Shown in pieces: positions 1 to 9,409 of a stretch of 64,000 bases of DNA; position 1 is the stretch's first letter; each line of letters begins with the position of its first letter. Where the stretch lies: IMG/VR virus record IMGVR_UViG_3300020183_004379, positions 1 to 64,000 of that record. One strand, given 5' to 3'. The notes below the pieces were generated by a model that made no database searches, had not been told where the DNA came from, and saw only the letters and a program-made list of their open reading frames with translations. The stretch is from a virus. The translations under genes and the position numbers were made by a program.

Positions 1-79
1 TGGTGGGTCAGGTGGCAGTTCTGGTGGGTCAGGTGGCAGTTCTGGTGGGTCGGGCGGCGGCTACGGAGGATATTATTAA
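1..79 (+). CDS. C-terminal end of a Gly/Ser-rich protein (5' partial)
   Basis: Reading from base 2 gives 25 residues and a TAA stop, made of GGSGGSS units (a 21-base DNA repeat) and ending GGGYGGYY. The start lies before the window. Such flexible Gly/Ser tails occur in phage tail and fibre proteins, and the following genes are fibre-like, so a virion role is likely but cannot be shown from the tail alone. Confidence 0.6.
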   Translation, partial: GGSGGSSGGSGGSSGGSGGGYGGYY

Positions 80-162
80 TGAGTAGATTTTTTGCGAAAG
101 TATTTCTAGCATACATGAATACATCGCTCTTAGTTTGTAGGAATTGCAACCATGCTAAATAA
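79..162 (+). CDS. Possible 27-aa small ORF
   Basis: An ATG overlaps the upstream stop (TAATG), giving a 27-residue reading frame that runs 11 bases into the next gene. The junction looks like translational coupling, but the peptide has no recognisable features. It could equally be leader sequence for the gene at 152. Confidence 0.2.
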   Translation: MSRFFAKVFLAYMNTSLLVCRNCNHAK

Positions 163-856
163 GGATATGGACAAAGAAAACGAGACAAAACCCATGCATA
201 ATGCTCAAATGCAGCCTGATCTTTCAAAAGAAAAACAGCCCGATGTTGTGGCTGGTATCTATGTGCGCGGCCATATCAAAATTCATGACCCTGAATCAGG
301 CGAAATTTTTGTAGACAAGCCAAACGCAATTCATTATGAAAACATGAGCGAGGCTATTGCTTATTCACTCAGTCATAGAAATCTATTGTACATGTATGAA
401 ATGCATTTTGGTAATGGTGGTACAGCAGTGGACAGCACCGGAGTCATCACTTATCTGGTTCCCAACACAACCAGCCAAAGTGCTGAGTTATACAATCCAA
501 CATATTACAAAGTTGTTGATGACACAGACATAACCAATAATCCAGATTCTACTAATAATAAAATGACTGTGCGTCATATTCCTGGAAATCCGTATAGTGA
601 TATAATCATTACCTGCTTGCTGGACTACGGCGAGCCAGGTACTCAGAATGTTTTTGATAACAGCACCACACTCAACGATACCTTTACTTTTGATGAATTA
701 GGTATCAAAGCTCGTGCTCTTGATGGCACAGCAGGCGCTGGAAAATTACTCACGCATGTAATTTTTCACCCAGTGCAAAAATCACTGAACCGCCTGATAC
801 AAATCGACTATACTGTGAGAATCCAGACCCTAACAAATCTCAGCGCGATAGGATGA
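152..856 (+). CDS. Phage structural-module protein of unknown function, 234 aa
   Basis: A 234-residue acidic protein with a charged, probably disordered N-terminus (about residues 1-35) followed by a domain with the motif VRGHIKIHDPESGEIFVD and a mixed beta-rich body. An AGGA ribosome site lies about 8 bases before the ATG. It sits directly in front of two long fibre proteins with only 5 bases to the next start, so it is probably a tail, baseplate or fibre-connector protein. That role comes from context, not from a recognised domain. Confidence 0.6.
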   Translation: MLNKDMDKENETKPMHNAQMQPDLSKEKQPDVVAGIYVRGHIKIHDPESGEIFVDKPNAIHYENMSEAIAYSLSHRNLLYMYEMHFGNGGTAVDSTGVITYLVPNTTSQSAELYNPTYYKVVDDTDITNNPDSTNNKMTVRHIPGNPYSDIIITCLLDYGEPGTQNVFDNSTTLNDTFTFDELGIKARALDGTAGAGKLLTHVIFHPVQKSLNRLIQIDYTVRIQTLTNLSAIG

Positions 857-861
857 TGTAA

Positions 862-3444
862 ATGGCTTATACTATAACCAAAACTAACGGCGACACGCTT
901 GTTACCATTCCAGACACAGAACGCAATACTGATTTTGGTATTAGCCTTGTTGGGCGTAACTACTCGGGCTACGGAGTTTATCTTAACGACAATTTTGTGG
1001 CACTCATGGAAAACTTTTCCAAAAGCACTGCGCCTGCTAGTCCACTAGAAGGACAACTTTGGTGGAACAGCAGCAACAATGATCTGCAAATTTGGACTGG
1101 TGCAGTTTGGAAAAAAATAGGACATGTAACAGCATCTGGCTCTGCGCCTACTGCGGCAGGCAGAGTAGTTGGCGACTTGTGGTGGGACAGTACAAATCAA
1201 CAGCTCAAGGCTTGGGCAGGCGAAACTTCGGCCAACAGCACAGCAATTTACGGCAGTTCGCAATACATTGTGAGCATGGTGACTACCAATGCTGTGCGAA
1301 TTGGTGATATTCTAACCACTGGTAATGTTTTGAGTGCAAATGCAGTAACCGTAACACAAATCCTTAACACCAGCAATGTGCGTATCAGTACGCCAGCCAC
1401 AATTTTTGCAGGCGAAACAGTCACCTTTACCCGCGGTACTGGGTGGAATTTGATTGGCCCAACACATACCAAAGACCAACAGCTGACTGGTATTTTTCCA
1501 CGCACAGTTTTAGATAACCAAGGCATCGAAAGAGTGCTGGGTTTGATATATCAGAAAGGTAGTGTGGTAGGAGCTGTAAGTAAAGAAAACGAATACACCA
1601 TTGGCGATGCATTTGCAATTGACAGATTATCTGTTATCAAACCAGGTATTACACTGATTGAAGATGCCGCACCGCAACTGGTACGCACTGTTCTTGCCAA
1701 TGCAACTGGTACCAGTGGCAATACCGTGGTATCTTTAACTCAGACTGAAGGTTTAGCCGTCGGCGATTATGTGATAACTGCAAACATTGCTTTTAGCGCA
1801 CTCAAACAAATTACAGAAATTTACGGAAACGGTGCAATTAGATTCAATGCCACCACAACACTACAAGAAAATGAAGTGATAGTTTTTCAAAGAGGCATTG
1901 ATCAAAGCAACATGTTCAATGGTACTGCTACCAATGCTCAGAGACTCAATGGAGTAACTGCTGACAAGTTTGCCACTCTAGACAGTAATCAGTTCTTTTT
2001 AGCCAATGTTACTATTGACGGCAACCTAGCAATTGGACGCACAGCACTGGGCGAAGCTCAGTCTCGTATCAGACATGACGGTGCCAACCTTTCCATAACC
2101 AACACTGTGGCCAATGGAAATATCAGTATTGCAACAGTGGTTTCTACCATTGGCGGTACACCAACAACCGTAATGCATGTGAATGGCTTGAACGGCCTGA
2201 TTGAAGTTAGAAGCGTGCCAGTGACTGCGAATGGTGTAGCAACCAAGAGCTATGTTGATAACAGTCAAGGCACAGCGTTGTCTGCAATCACAGCAAATGT
2301 TAATGCATTGATCAACGGCGCCAGCATTGACAAACGAGATTTTGGAAATGTTGCTACAATTTTGAACAGTCAAGCAAATGCCATGGTGTTGGCCAACAGC
2401 GAAATTGCTGTGCGAGCCAATATCGAAAGCCCAGTCTTTACTGGAATACCTGCTGCTCCAACAGCCAGCTCGGGCACCAATACAACACAAATTGCAACCA
2501 CAGCATTTGTTGTGGCTTCGGTCACTGATGCAAATACCGCAGCATTTGCCAATGCTGCTACCCAAGCAGTGACACTGGCCCAAAAAGCAAATATTTTAAG
2601 TCCTACCTTTACCGGCGAGCCAAGAGCACCAACTCCTGATGGCGCATCAGATACAACACACATTGCAACAACCAGCTGGGTAAGAAGTTTTGTATACACT
2701 GAAGTTACCACAGCCACATCAGGATTAGGCGGTAAAGCCAATAGCCTTGCTCCGGTGTTCACAGGATTGGCAGTAACCCCAACCGCACCAAACATAACAT
2801 ATCCTGCGACCCCGGGCACAACAACTAGCCTTAACATTCGCAGTACCTTTGTAAACCCAACACAGATTGCAACTGTGGGATTTGTGGCCAATGCAATTGC
2901 AACCATGCCGGCCCAGGACCTGAGCGCCTATGCACCATTGGCCAATCCGGCACTCACAGGAGCGCCTACTGCACCAACACCGTCAGAAGGTGACAATAGT
3001 ACAAAGATAGCGACCACGGCGTTTGTGAAAACTCGCTCACCTGTATTAAGTGTAAACGGTGAAACTGGTACCGTGGTATTGGATGTTGGTGACATAAGCG
3101 GCGCTGCTCCAATTAACAATCCCACTTTCACAGGAGTTGCAACATTGGCAACTGTGCCAAGCGGCGACAGCGACAACGGTACTATTCCTACCACCAGCTG
3201 GGTAAAAGATATCACAGATACCAAGGCGCCGTTGAATGCTCCTACTTTTATTGGTTTAGTAACTGCTCCTACTCCGGTAGAAAACAGTAATACAACCACA
3301 GTGGCAACCACAGCATGGGTGGTGGCTAGGATTTCTTCAGCCAGTGTTCCAAAATGGGGCGGATCGGCTAAATTTGTAAGCACAGCCACACCAGGTAGCG
3401 GTGACGGACAAAATGGAGACATTTGGTTCAAGTACCAGGCTTAA
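862..3444 (+). CDS. Long tail fibre-like protein with six fibre repeats
   Basis: 860 aa. Residues 1-120 carry two copies of a WW-rich motif (GQLWWNSSNNDLQIW and GDLWWDSTNQQLKAW) shared with the next protein, so this is probably a common particle-attachment or folding domain. The middle is beta-rich and Ala/Thr/Asn-rich. Residues about 523-824 hold six repeats of the type NPALTGAPTAPTP...IATTAFV, the hallmark of phage tail fibre repeats. The C-terminus ends in a short GDGQNGDIWFKYQA motif. Low charge and a Thr/Ala/Asn bias fit a trimeric beta-fibre. Expected role: host recognition. Confidence 0.8.
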   Translation: MAYTITKTNGDTLVTIPDTERNTDFGISLVGRNYSGYGVYLNDNFVALMENFSKSTAPASPLEGQLWWNSSNNDLQIWTGAVWKKIGHVTASGSAPTAAGRVVGDLWWDSTNQQLKAWAGETSANSTAIYGSSQYIVSMVTTNAVRIGDILTTGNVLSANAVTVTQILNTSNVRISTPATIFAGETVTFTRGTGWNLIGPTHTKDQQLTGIFPRTVLDNQGIERVLGLIYQKGSVVGAVSKENEYTIGDAFAIDRLSVIKPGITLIEDAAPQLVRTVLANATGTSGNTVVSLTQTEGLAVGDYVITANIAFSALKQITEIYGNGAIRFNATTTLQENEVIVFQRGIDQSNMFNGTATNAQRLNGVTADKFATLDSNQFFLANVTIDGNLAIGRTALGEAQSRIRHDGANLSITNTVANGNISIATVVSTIGGTPTTVMHVNGLNGLIEVRSVPVTANGVATKSYVDNSQGTALSAITANVNALINGASIDKRDFGNVATILNSQANAMVLANSEIAVRANIESPVFTGIPAAPTASSGTNTTQIATTAFVVASVTDANTAAFANAATQAVTLAQKANILSPTFTGEPRAPTPDGASDTTHIATTSWVRSFVYTEVTTATSGLGGKANSLAPVFTGLAVTPTAPNITYPATPGTTTSLNIRSTFVNPTQIATVGFVANAIATMPAQDLSAYAPLANPALTGAPTAPTPSEGDNSTKIATTAFVKTRSPVLSVNGETGTVVLDVGDISGAAPINNPTFTGVATLATVPSGDSDNGTIPTTSWVKDITDTKAPLNAPTFIGLVTAPTPVENSNTTTVATTAWVVARISSASVPKWGGSAKFVSTATPGSGDGQNGDIWFKYQA
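2428..3333 (+). repeat. Six tail-fibre repeats inside the fibre gene
   Basis: Six diverged units each start (S/N/A)P.(F/L)(T/I)G and end (I/V)(A/P)TT.(F/W)V or a close variant. The third unit is expanded by about 17 residues. The repeat is visible at protein level but only weakly at DNA level, so it is old rather than a recent duplication. Confidence 0.75.
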
Positions 3445-3467
3445 TTAACAACCCATAAAAAACCATG

Positions 3468-3475
3468 CATAAATA
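3468..3475 (+). promoter_or_regulatory. Candidate T4-like late promoter (CATAAATA)
   Basis: CATAAATA lies in the 53-base gap before the fibre gene that starts at 3498. It fits the NATAAATA late-promoter element described for T4-like cyanophages and the T4 TATAAATA consensus. Its distance to the start codon (22 bases) leaves room for a short leader with the TTGGAG ribosome site. It is an AT-rich 8-mer, so chance occurrence is possible. Confidence 0.45.
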
Positions 3476-3497
3476 CAGTGAATTGGAGTCTAAGTAA

Positions 3498-6095
3498 ATG
3501 GCGTATAACATAACCAAATCAGATGGTACTCCGTTAGCTACCATCAGCGACGGTCAAACCAACAGCACAGCCACAAGTCTTACCTTGGTAGGTAAGAATT
3601 TTGCAGGCTATGGAACTTTTCTTAATGAAAACTTTGTAAAAGTGTTGGAGCACTTTGCTAATAGTACCGAGCCAGCCAATGCAAAGGCAGGCCAACTTTG
3701 GTATCAAACCAGTACAAAACTGCTTCAAGTCTACGACGGCGTGGCTTGGAAAAGTGTAAGTGGCGCACAGAATGTGGCAGATGAACCAACATACAGGGTA
3801 GCCGGCGACTTATGGTTTGACTCAGTTAACCAACAATTGAAAGTTTGGTCTGGTGCAGGCTGGGTGGTTATTGGACCTTCATTTACCAGTACCACAGGTA
3901 CTTCGGGTGCAGTAGCTGACACTGTTATTGATTCAAGTCAGTTCAGCCATGTGGTTGTAAAGTTTTTTGTACAAAACCAATTGGTAGCAGTTTTAAGTAA
4001 AGACGCCACTTTCCAGCCTGCTACCACTATTCCTGGTTTTCCAAGTATCAAGCCTGGTCTAAACCTGGCTAGAGGCACCTCACCCGAGCTGGTGTTTTAT
4101 GAAAATGCTAACAATGCCAGTTACCTGGGTCAAATTGCAGCTGGCCAGTATCTAACCAAGGACAATGCACTGTTAACCAGTAAACTGGTTATTCGTAACA
4201 ACGACGGTATAGAACTAGAAGACCCCTCTGGCACTGGTATTACCAATTTCCAACTTAAAATTGATAATAACGACATTCAACTGAACAGTTTGATTCGCGG
4301 CAACGGACTTATATTTAACACCAAGCCTGACAATGCAGGTGGTGCTACTCAAACAGTACTGCGTGTGGACAAGGTAACTGGTTTGATTACAGTGCTGAAT
4401 GATCCAACCAGTGAAACAGGTATTGCAACTAAAAACTATGTTGATACAAATCGTAACAACACCAGAACCATGTTGCAGAACAATGTGCTGAGTATCAACA
4501 GTAATGTTAGTACGCTTAGTGCCAATGTGGGCGGCAATCCTCCAGGGACCAGTATCTACAGTAATGTACGCACCATACAAACTCACCTAGGATTCCGCAA
4601 AGGCGGCCCAGGAAGTCAAGATGATTTACGATATACTGAACTTACTGTGACCAACAATGACAGTTTTGTAAACAACATTTTCACACTGTGGGGCAATGTA
4701 AGTTCTATTGTGGCCAATGTACTTACTAGAACAGGCGACGGCGGCCCAGGGGGCACAGCTGGCAGTTCTATGTATGCTAATGTGCGTTCACTGCAAGGAC
4801 GAGCTAGTGTTTTAGAAAACGAAACAGTGCGTCGTGATGGTACTCTAAGTATCACTGGTATTCTTGTACCAGATACGACCCACACAAGAAATTTTGGTAG
4901 TAGCGATAAGCGATTTGGTGCCGGTCATATCAATCACATGGTGTTAGGCAGTGCCACTAATGATGGTGCAAACTTGCCAGCTGGTACAATTGTCAATCTA
5001 AAAACAATTAACTATACTGGCAGTCGTGGCAAATACGATCCAATCACACTGGTGGTCAATCCGCTTACTGTCACAGGTAATATTAAATTCAATGACAACA
5101 TTGACGGTACACCAACCGGTAACCTAGCACTTGGTATTGACGGACCTTTACGTGTGCAAGGTGCTTTGAGTGTGACAGGAAGTATTGCCATGCCAGACGC
5201 CGCAGCGTACAACGAAGTGTACGATATTGGTGTGAGTGCCACACGCAGGTATAACAACCTATATGTTAAAACAATAAATGCAGAAGCACTCAATGTCTCT
5301 GGCGGCTTGGGTGGTCCAGGTGTGCCAGCTACCTTTGGTTCAGTTACCTCAAGAGATATCATTCCTGAAACTGATGCAACTTACAGCATTGGTAATACAA
5401 GTGGTCCACGCCGTTGGGTGAATGTGTTTGCAAGTTCATTCACAAGTTCAAACTTTGTAAGCCTAGGCTCAAGCGGAGTGCAGTGGGCAGGTACAGATGC
5501 AACAGTGGATATTGGAAGTTCTAGCAAAAGATTCAATATCTTGTATGCTAAAAACTGGCAAGGCGAATCATTACAAACAACCAGTGCCGGTCTTTTCTTA
5601 CAAACAGGTATAGGAACAAACACCATTGACATTGGCGCAACCGGCGCTATTTTTAGAACCATTTATGCTACCACATTCAATGGTAAAGCCACCAGCGCAC
5701 AGTACGCTGACTTGGCAGAACGCTTTGCAGCAGATGCCCCTTATGCTCCAGGAACCTTGGTACGCATTGGAGGTGTAGCAGAAGTCACAGCCGAAAACGA
5801 AGTTGCCAGCACAGAAGTGTTAGGTGTAGTGAGTTCACAGCCTGCGCATTTGATGAATGCAGAAGCTGGTTCAAACGAAACACATCCTCCAATTGCTATG
5901 GTAGGAAGGGTACCAGTGCGATGCATTGGCGAAATTCGCAAAGGCGACAGGCTAATTAGTGCCGGTAACGGTTGTGCAATGGCAGCAAAATTTGCTCGAG
6001 AATTGGGCGGCGGTCAAATAATTGGTCGTGCGCTTGCAGACAAACTAAGTAATAATGAAGGCCTAGTTGAAGCCATAGTAAAGGTGAGTGTGTAG
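3498..6095 (+). CDS. Tail fibre-like protein with C-terminal peptidase G2-like domain
   Basis: 865 aa and paralogous to the preceding fibre over the first ~110 residues (MAYNITKSDG start, GQLWYQTS and GDLWFDSVNQQLKVW motifs). The central and distal part has at least five fibre units of the type DIGSSSKRFNILYAKNW. The last ~130 residues begin SAQYADLAERFAADAPYAPG and contain a GRVPV...GEIRKGDRLISAGNG core, resembling the peptidase G2 / intramolecular-chaperone type C-terminal domains found on phage fibres. Self-cleavage is a family-based inference. Probably a receptor-binding or collar fibre partnered with the gene before it. Confidence 0.75.
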   Translation: MAYNITKSDGTPLATISDGQTNSTATSLTLVGKNFAGYGTFLNENFVKVLEHFANSTEPANAKAGQLWYQTSTKLLQVYDGVAWKSVSGAQNVADEPTYRVAGDLWFDSVNQQLKVWSGAGWVVIGPSFTSTTGTSGAVADTVIDSSQFSHVVVKFFVQNQLVAVLSKDATFQPATTIPGFPSIKPGLNLARGTSPELVFYENANNASYLGQIAAGQYLTKDNALLTSKLVIRNNDGIELEDPSGTGITNFQLKIDNNDIQLNSLIRGNGLIFNTKPDNAGGATQTVLRVDKVTGLITVLNDPTSETGIATKNYVDTNRNNTRTMLQNNVLSINSNVSTLSANVGGNPPGTSIYSNVRTIQTHLGFRKGGPGSQDDLRYTELTVTNNDSFVNNIFTLWGNVSSIVANVLTRTGDGGPGGTAGSSMYANVRSLQGRASVLENETVRRDGTLSITGILVPDTTHTRNFGSSDKRFGAGHINHMVLGSATNDGANLPAGTIVNLKTINYTGSRGKYDPITLVVNPLTVTGNIKFNDNIDGTPTGNLALGIDGPLRVQGALSVTGSIAMPDAAAYNEVYDIGVSATRRYNNLYVKTINAEALNVSGGLGGPGVPATFGSVTSRDIIPETDATYSIGNTSGPRRWVNVFASSFTSSNFVSLGSSGVQWAGTDATVDIGSSSKRFNILYAKNWQGESLQTTSAGLFLQTGIGTNTIDIGATGAIFRTIYATTFNGKATSAQYADLAERFAADAPYAPGTLVRIGGVAEVTAENEVASTEVLGVVSSQPAHLMNAEAGSNETHPPIAMVGRVPVRCIGEIRKGDRLISAGNGCAMAAKFARELGGGQIIGRALADKLSNNEGLVEAIVKVSV

Positions 6096-6096
6096 C

Positions 6097-7167
6097 ATGA
6101 CTTATTCAAGTGGACAAATTATCGATGATGCAGATTATAACAATTTTGTTTACGGTGACAGCACTGGCTCCGGCACCATAAATGTAACCAATAATCTATA
6201 TTACCTTATTGGCCCTGGCAGAGCAGATCGAGGGTTAAATCAAGACTTTTCTGGTTTAGTTCCTGGACTGCCGGGTAGTACCAGTGGAACCATTGGTGGT
6301 GTCCCATACAATGATAGAGTTGGTACGCTTGACCCGGTAGATGCACCAGACGATATTCTTGCTCAACAATGGATTGGTTTTTTTAGTTCTTTGAACAGAA
6401 CAAGATACTATCAAAGCGGTGCTGGCGGTAATGTGTCTCTGGCAACACCTCCTGCATTTGGTAGCAGAATTGATGTTATAGCCAGTATAAACAGTACTTT
6501 GAACTCTGCCAATCTGTGGTTCGCAAGTCCTACTCCAGTGCAAGGTATCAACTCTGTTACCAATGATAATAAAACTGTGGCACTTATTGTGGCAACCACA
6601 CCTGATCCTATATCACGAACTTATACAAGATCTGTGGAATTTTCCAATGGCGGCGATCATGCTCGTTGGTTTTTTAACAGTGGTGGCCAGATTAGAGTTT
6701 CTGTAACTGCAACTAGAGCAACTGGCAGTCGTAGCCAAGCCTTGGCAACCGCACTTCAACAGTTTGGCACCTGCACTTGGGGAGCTTATACCAACAGTGG
6801 ATTTAGCACAAACGACACCCCCTCGCCCAGTGGTGCCAATAAAGGTTACTGGAATACTGGTACTTCTTACTTAACATTAGGTAGCAACACATTGGGTGCA
6901 GGAGCATACTCTACCACGGTGGTAGCTATGGAAGTTCGTGTACCTACCACCGGCGGTGGTGCAACACAAAATGGCGCAGTAGGACGCTTAATAGAATTTA
7001 GGCTCAGTCTAACGAGTAGTGCAGGCGGAACTGGACCAGAACCAGCCTGGTCCACAGATCAATTGGACATAGACATAGCCTTTAATTTTGATATTGTTAA
7101 TAAAACTGGAGCAGGAGCCACTCTTACTCAAACCTGGCAGATCCCGCAAATGAGTGCAATAACTTAA
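6097..7167 (+). CDS. Structural protein candidate following the fibres, 356 aa
   Basis: Starts at the ATG one base after the upstream TAG; an in-frame GTG nine bases earlier is less likely. The N-terminus MTYSSGQIIDDADYNNFVYG is typical of a family of phage tail proteins of T4-like marine phages. The body is Gly/Ser/Thr-rich and beta-rich, with no enzyme motif, signal peptide or membrane segment. Its position at the end of the fibre run suggests a fibre tip, adhesin or fibre-associated protein. Confidence 0.6.
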   Translation: MTYSSGQIIDDADYNNFVYGDSTGSGTINVTNNLYYLIGPGRADRGLNQDFSGLVPGLPGSTSGTIGGVPYNDRVGTLDPVDAPDDILAQQWIGFFSSLNRTRYYQSGAGGNVSLATPPAFGSRIDVIASINSTLNSANLWFASPTPVQGINSVTNDNKTVALIVATTPDPISRTYTRSVEFSNGGDHARWFFNSGGQIRVSVTATRATGSRSQALATALQQFGTCTWGAYTNSGFSTNDTPSPSGANKGYWNTGTSYLTLGSNTLGAGAYSTTVVAMEVRVPTTGGGATQNGAVGRLIEFRLSLTSSAGGTGPEPAWSTDQLDIDIAFNFDIVNKTGAGATLTQTWQIPQMSAIT

Positions 7168-7197
7168 ACAGCGGATCAGCTGCTTATAAGTAAGTGC

Positions 7198-7509
7198 ATG
7201 GAATTAAAAACTCTAGCACAAGTCATTCGTCAGAACACTGATTATCAAAACAACCGACAAAAACTACAAGAGCAGATAAAGACTGATCTTGTTCTTGCTC
7301 ACGCTCACAGTTTATTTCAAATCACTCCAGAACTTATAGCGTTTCTTCATGCCTGGGATCAGGATCAAATTTATGTAGAAGACCAATTTGGAAATCCTAT
7401 TCTTTGCAACAGAACAGAACTATTACACGAAGCAAAACAGCATTATCATAGAACATTGAATCGGTGGCATACATTGCATGAGGAATTAAAACATGCAAGA
7501 AAGATCTAA
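7198..7509 (+). CDS. Small helical phage protein, 103 aa
   Basis: 103 aa, mostly helical with many Gln, His and Leu. It overlaps the next gene by 17 bases. The 30 bases before it hold a GCGGATCAGCTGC stretch but no clear promoter. It is the first gene after the fibre run and may belong to the glycosyltransferase/radical SAM block or be a fibre chaperone. I recognise no domain. Confidence 0.5.
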   Translation: MELKTLAQVIRQNTDYQNNRQKLQEQIKTDLVLAHAHSLFQITPELIAFLHAWDQDQIYVEDQFGNPILCNRTELLHEAKQHYHRTLNRWHTLHEELKHARKI

Positions 7510-8251
7510 AGGCATACTGGCCTACGCCTGCAACACAGCCACAGTGGATTACATAGGCATAGCCAAGCAGACGCTTGCACTAGCTAGTGCTCAGCTGAAC
7601 ATACCATATACTTTAATCACCCCGGAAACACCGTCCAATTGGCAAAATTTTAGAAAAGATATTGACACCAACCAGGCAGTGCCGTGGAACAACTTTGATA
7701 GATACAGATGTTATGAACAATCACCATATGATCAAACTCTGGTTATAGATGTAGATTATCTAGTAACAACCAAGCGACTACTGTCAGTTTTTTGTTCTAA
7801 ACAAAACCTGCTATTGTGTCATAAAAACAACTGCTTGTACGAATCAACCTCTACACGCCAGCAGCTTCACCCGGTTTGGGCCACAGTATTTTATTTTGCC
7901 AGGTCTGTGCAAGCAGAATTGTTTTTTCAGTTGGTAGGCAAGATTCAGCGCAATTGGGAATATTATAGAACTTTTTTTGGATTGCAACAGAGTCAATTTA
8001 GAAATGACTATGCATTTGCTATGGCAGAACTTATATCCAGTGGATACAAATTAACCAAACAAACAGCATTACCATGGCATATCACCACAGTTGATAAGAC
8101 ACCAGAAGAGATTGATGTTAACGACAATTGGATAGTGGTACGAGACTCTGCGAAAGCTTTGATATTGCCAAGACAAGACCTACATGTCATGAGCAAGGCA
8201 TGGCTGCAAACTAGCAAATTACAAAATTTTATTTCAAAGGCCCTAGCATGA
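7493..8251 (+). CDS. Glycosyltransferase-like protein (GT-A type candidate), 252 aa
   Basis: The N-terminus GILAYACNTATVDYIGIAKQ and the motif LVIDVDYLV (a DxD-like element at about residue 85) resemble nucleotide-sugar transferases of the GT-A fold. The following gene has the same layout (LAQNNSSTNYVKLAKLQ, then KLEADVLIT), so the two are paralogs. The genes overlap by 4 bases (ATGA). Likely role: moving a sugar onto a virion protein, host surface glycan or DNA. The substrate is unknown and fold assignment is by motif only. Confidence 0.55.
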   Translation: MQERSKGILAYACNTATVDYIGIAKQTLALASAQLNIPYTLITPETPSNWQNFRKDIDTNQAVPWNNFDRYRCYEQSPYDQTLVIDVDYLVTTKRLLSVFCSKQNLLLCHKNNCLYESTSTRQQLHPVWATVFYFARSVQAELFFQLVGKIQRNWEYYRTFFGLQQSQFRNDYAFAMAELISSGYKLTKQTALPWHITTVDKTPEEIDVNDNWIVVRDSAKALILPRQDLHVMSKAWLQTSKLQNFISKALA

Positions 8252-9069
8252 GTGACCGTGGCTTTGTATGCCTTGCTCAAAATAATTCTAGCACTAATTA
8301 TGTAAAGCTAGCTAAACTTCAATGCATGAGTATCAAGCATCATATGCCAGGTGCTAGCTATACTCTTATAACTGATGCACCCAGCGCAAACACAGTTGAT
8401 AACTCTTTGTTTGATCATGTGATCGTGATGCCAGTGGACTGGGCCAAAGATCAGGATTGGAAGCAAAAAAATGACTGGCAAGTTGGTATGCTGTCGCCAT
8501 ATAGACAAACTATAAAATTAGAAGCCGATGTCTTGATCACAAGAAACATTAACCATTGGTGGAGAATGTTAGAGCATCAAGACATTGTGCTTAGTCTAGG
8601 TTGTAGAGATTATTTTGGACAGCCTGCGACCTCTCGCGATTACAGATATCAATTTGATGCAAACAATTTACCAGATGTATATAGTGGGCTCATGTACTTT
8701 AGGCGCAGCCAAACCAGTTCAGATTTTTTTGCACTGGTCAAGCAATTATTTTGGACCTGGGACGAAGTTAAAAAAGAAATGATCAAGTGTAACGACACGG
8801 GCAGCAACGACATGATATATGCATGTGCAGCAGCCATGCTAGGTACTAACAATGCAACTTTGCCGTCAGCAGATTTTTTTAATTTTGTTCATCTCAAACC
8901 TGCCATAAATGGATTGAAAAATGGAGCAGTGACTGAGCAGGTCAACATAGAATTCAACAATTTTGAAATACGAATAAACGCTCAAGCACAACACTTCCCA
9001 GTGCATTATCATGACAAACGCTGGGGCCTTGAAATACTTAAACAATATGAACATACTTCGAGCATTTGA
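8248..9069 (+). CDS. Glycosyltransferase-like protein, paralog of the preceding gene
   Basis: 273 aa with a GFVCLAQNNSSTNYVKLA start, a sugar-nucleotide-binding-like region (SYTLITDAPSAN) and an acidic EADVLIT motif at about residue 92 that would stand for the metal-binding DxD. SGLMYFRRS and NDMIYACAAA are further features of processive-looking GT-A proteins. It overlaps its neighbours on both sides, so the group is co-translated. Substrate unknown. Confidence 0.55.
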   Translation: MSDRGFVCLAQNNSSTNYVKLAKLQCMSIKHHMPGASYTLITDAPSANTVDNSLFDHVIVMPVDWAKDQDWKQKNDWQVGMLSPYRQTIKLEADVLITRNINHWWRMLEHQDIVLSLGCRDYFGQPATSRDYRYQFDANNLPDVYSGLMYFRRSQTSSDFFALVKQLFWTWDEVKKEMIKCNDTGSNDMIYACAAAMLGTNNATLPSADFFNFVHLKPAINGLKNGAVTEQVNIEFNNFEIRINAQAQHFPVHYHDKRWGLEILKQYEHTSSI

Positions 9070-9409
9070 AATTTTCCAAGAGCAGCAAGCTCAGGTTCAA
9101 AAACTTGAACCACGAGAATTCTATAGGCTCTACTACACAGACAATCATCAACAAGCAGCGTTTGGGCCGCCGTGGCCAGATTTAGATTGGCCTTACATTG
9201 ATATAACAGCAGCACAGGCCACTAATTTATCTCGTTATAAATTAGCAAATGGAAGACTAGAATTGATTGACACAGGCCGTACAGGTAGTGTAAAATACAA
9301 AGAAAATGAAAATGGCCCACATGTGGTGGTTGCCGATCATATGGCATTAGTTGTGGAAACCGGAGAAGAATACCATGCAATCAAACGAGTCTCGGCAGAC
9401 ACTGATTGA
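9047..9409 (+). CDS. Unknown 120-aa protein in the glycosyltransferase block
   Basis: The preferred start is the ATG at 9047 (MNILRAFEIFQEQQ), which overlaps the upstream gene by 23 bases; a frame-open start 36 bases earlier is less likely. The protein has a helical N-terminus, a Pro/Trp-rich centre (FGPPWPDLDWPYID) and a short beta-rich C-terminus. No family recognised. It overlaps the next gene by 35 bases. Confidence 0.5.
   Translation: MNILRAFEIFQEQQAQVQKLEPREFYRLYYTDNHQQAAFGPPWPDLDWPYIDITAAQATNLSRYKLANGRLELIDTGRTGSVKYKENENGPHVVVADHMALVVETGEEYHAIKRVSADTD

Noticed and set aside
2370-2906. Long open frame on the - strand inside the fibre gene (178 aa)
   Set aside because: It mirrors the repetitive fibre codons of the + strand gene (Val/Ala/Thr-biased), has no ribosome site and no neighbours on its strand.
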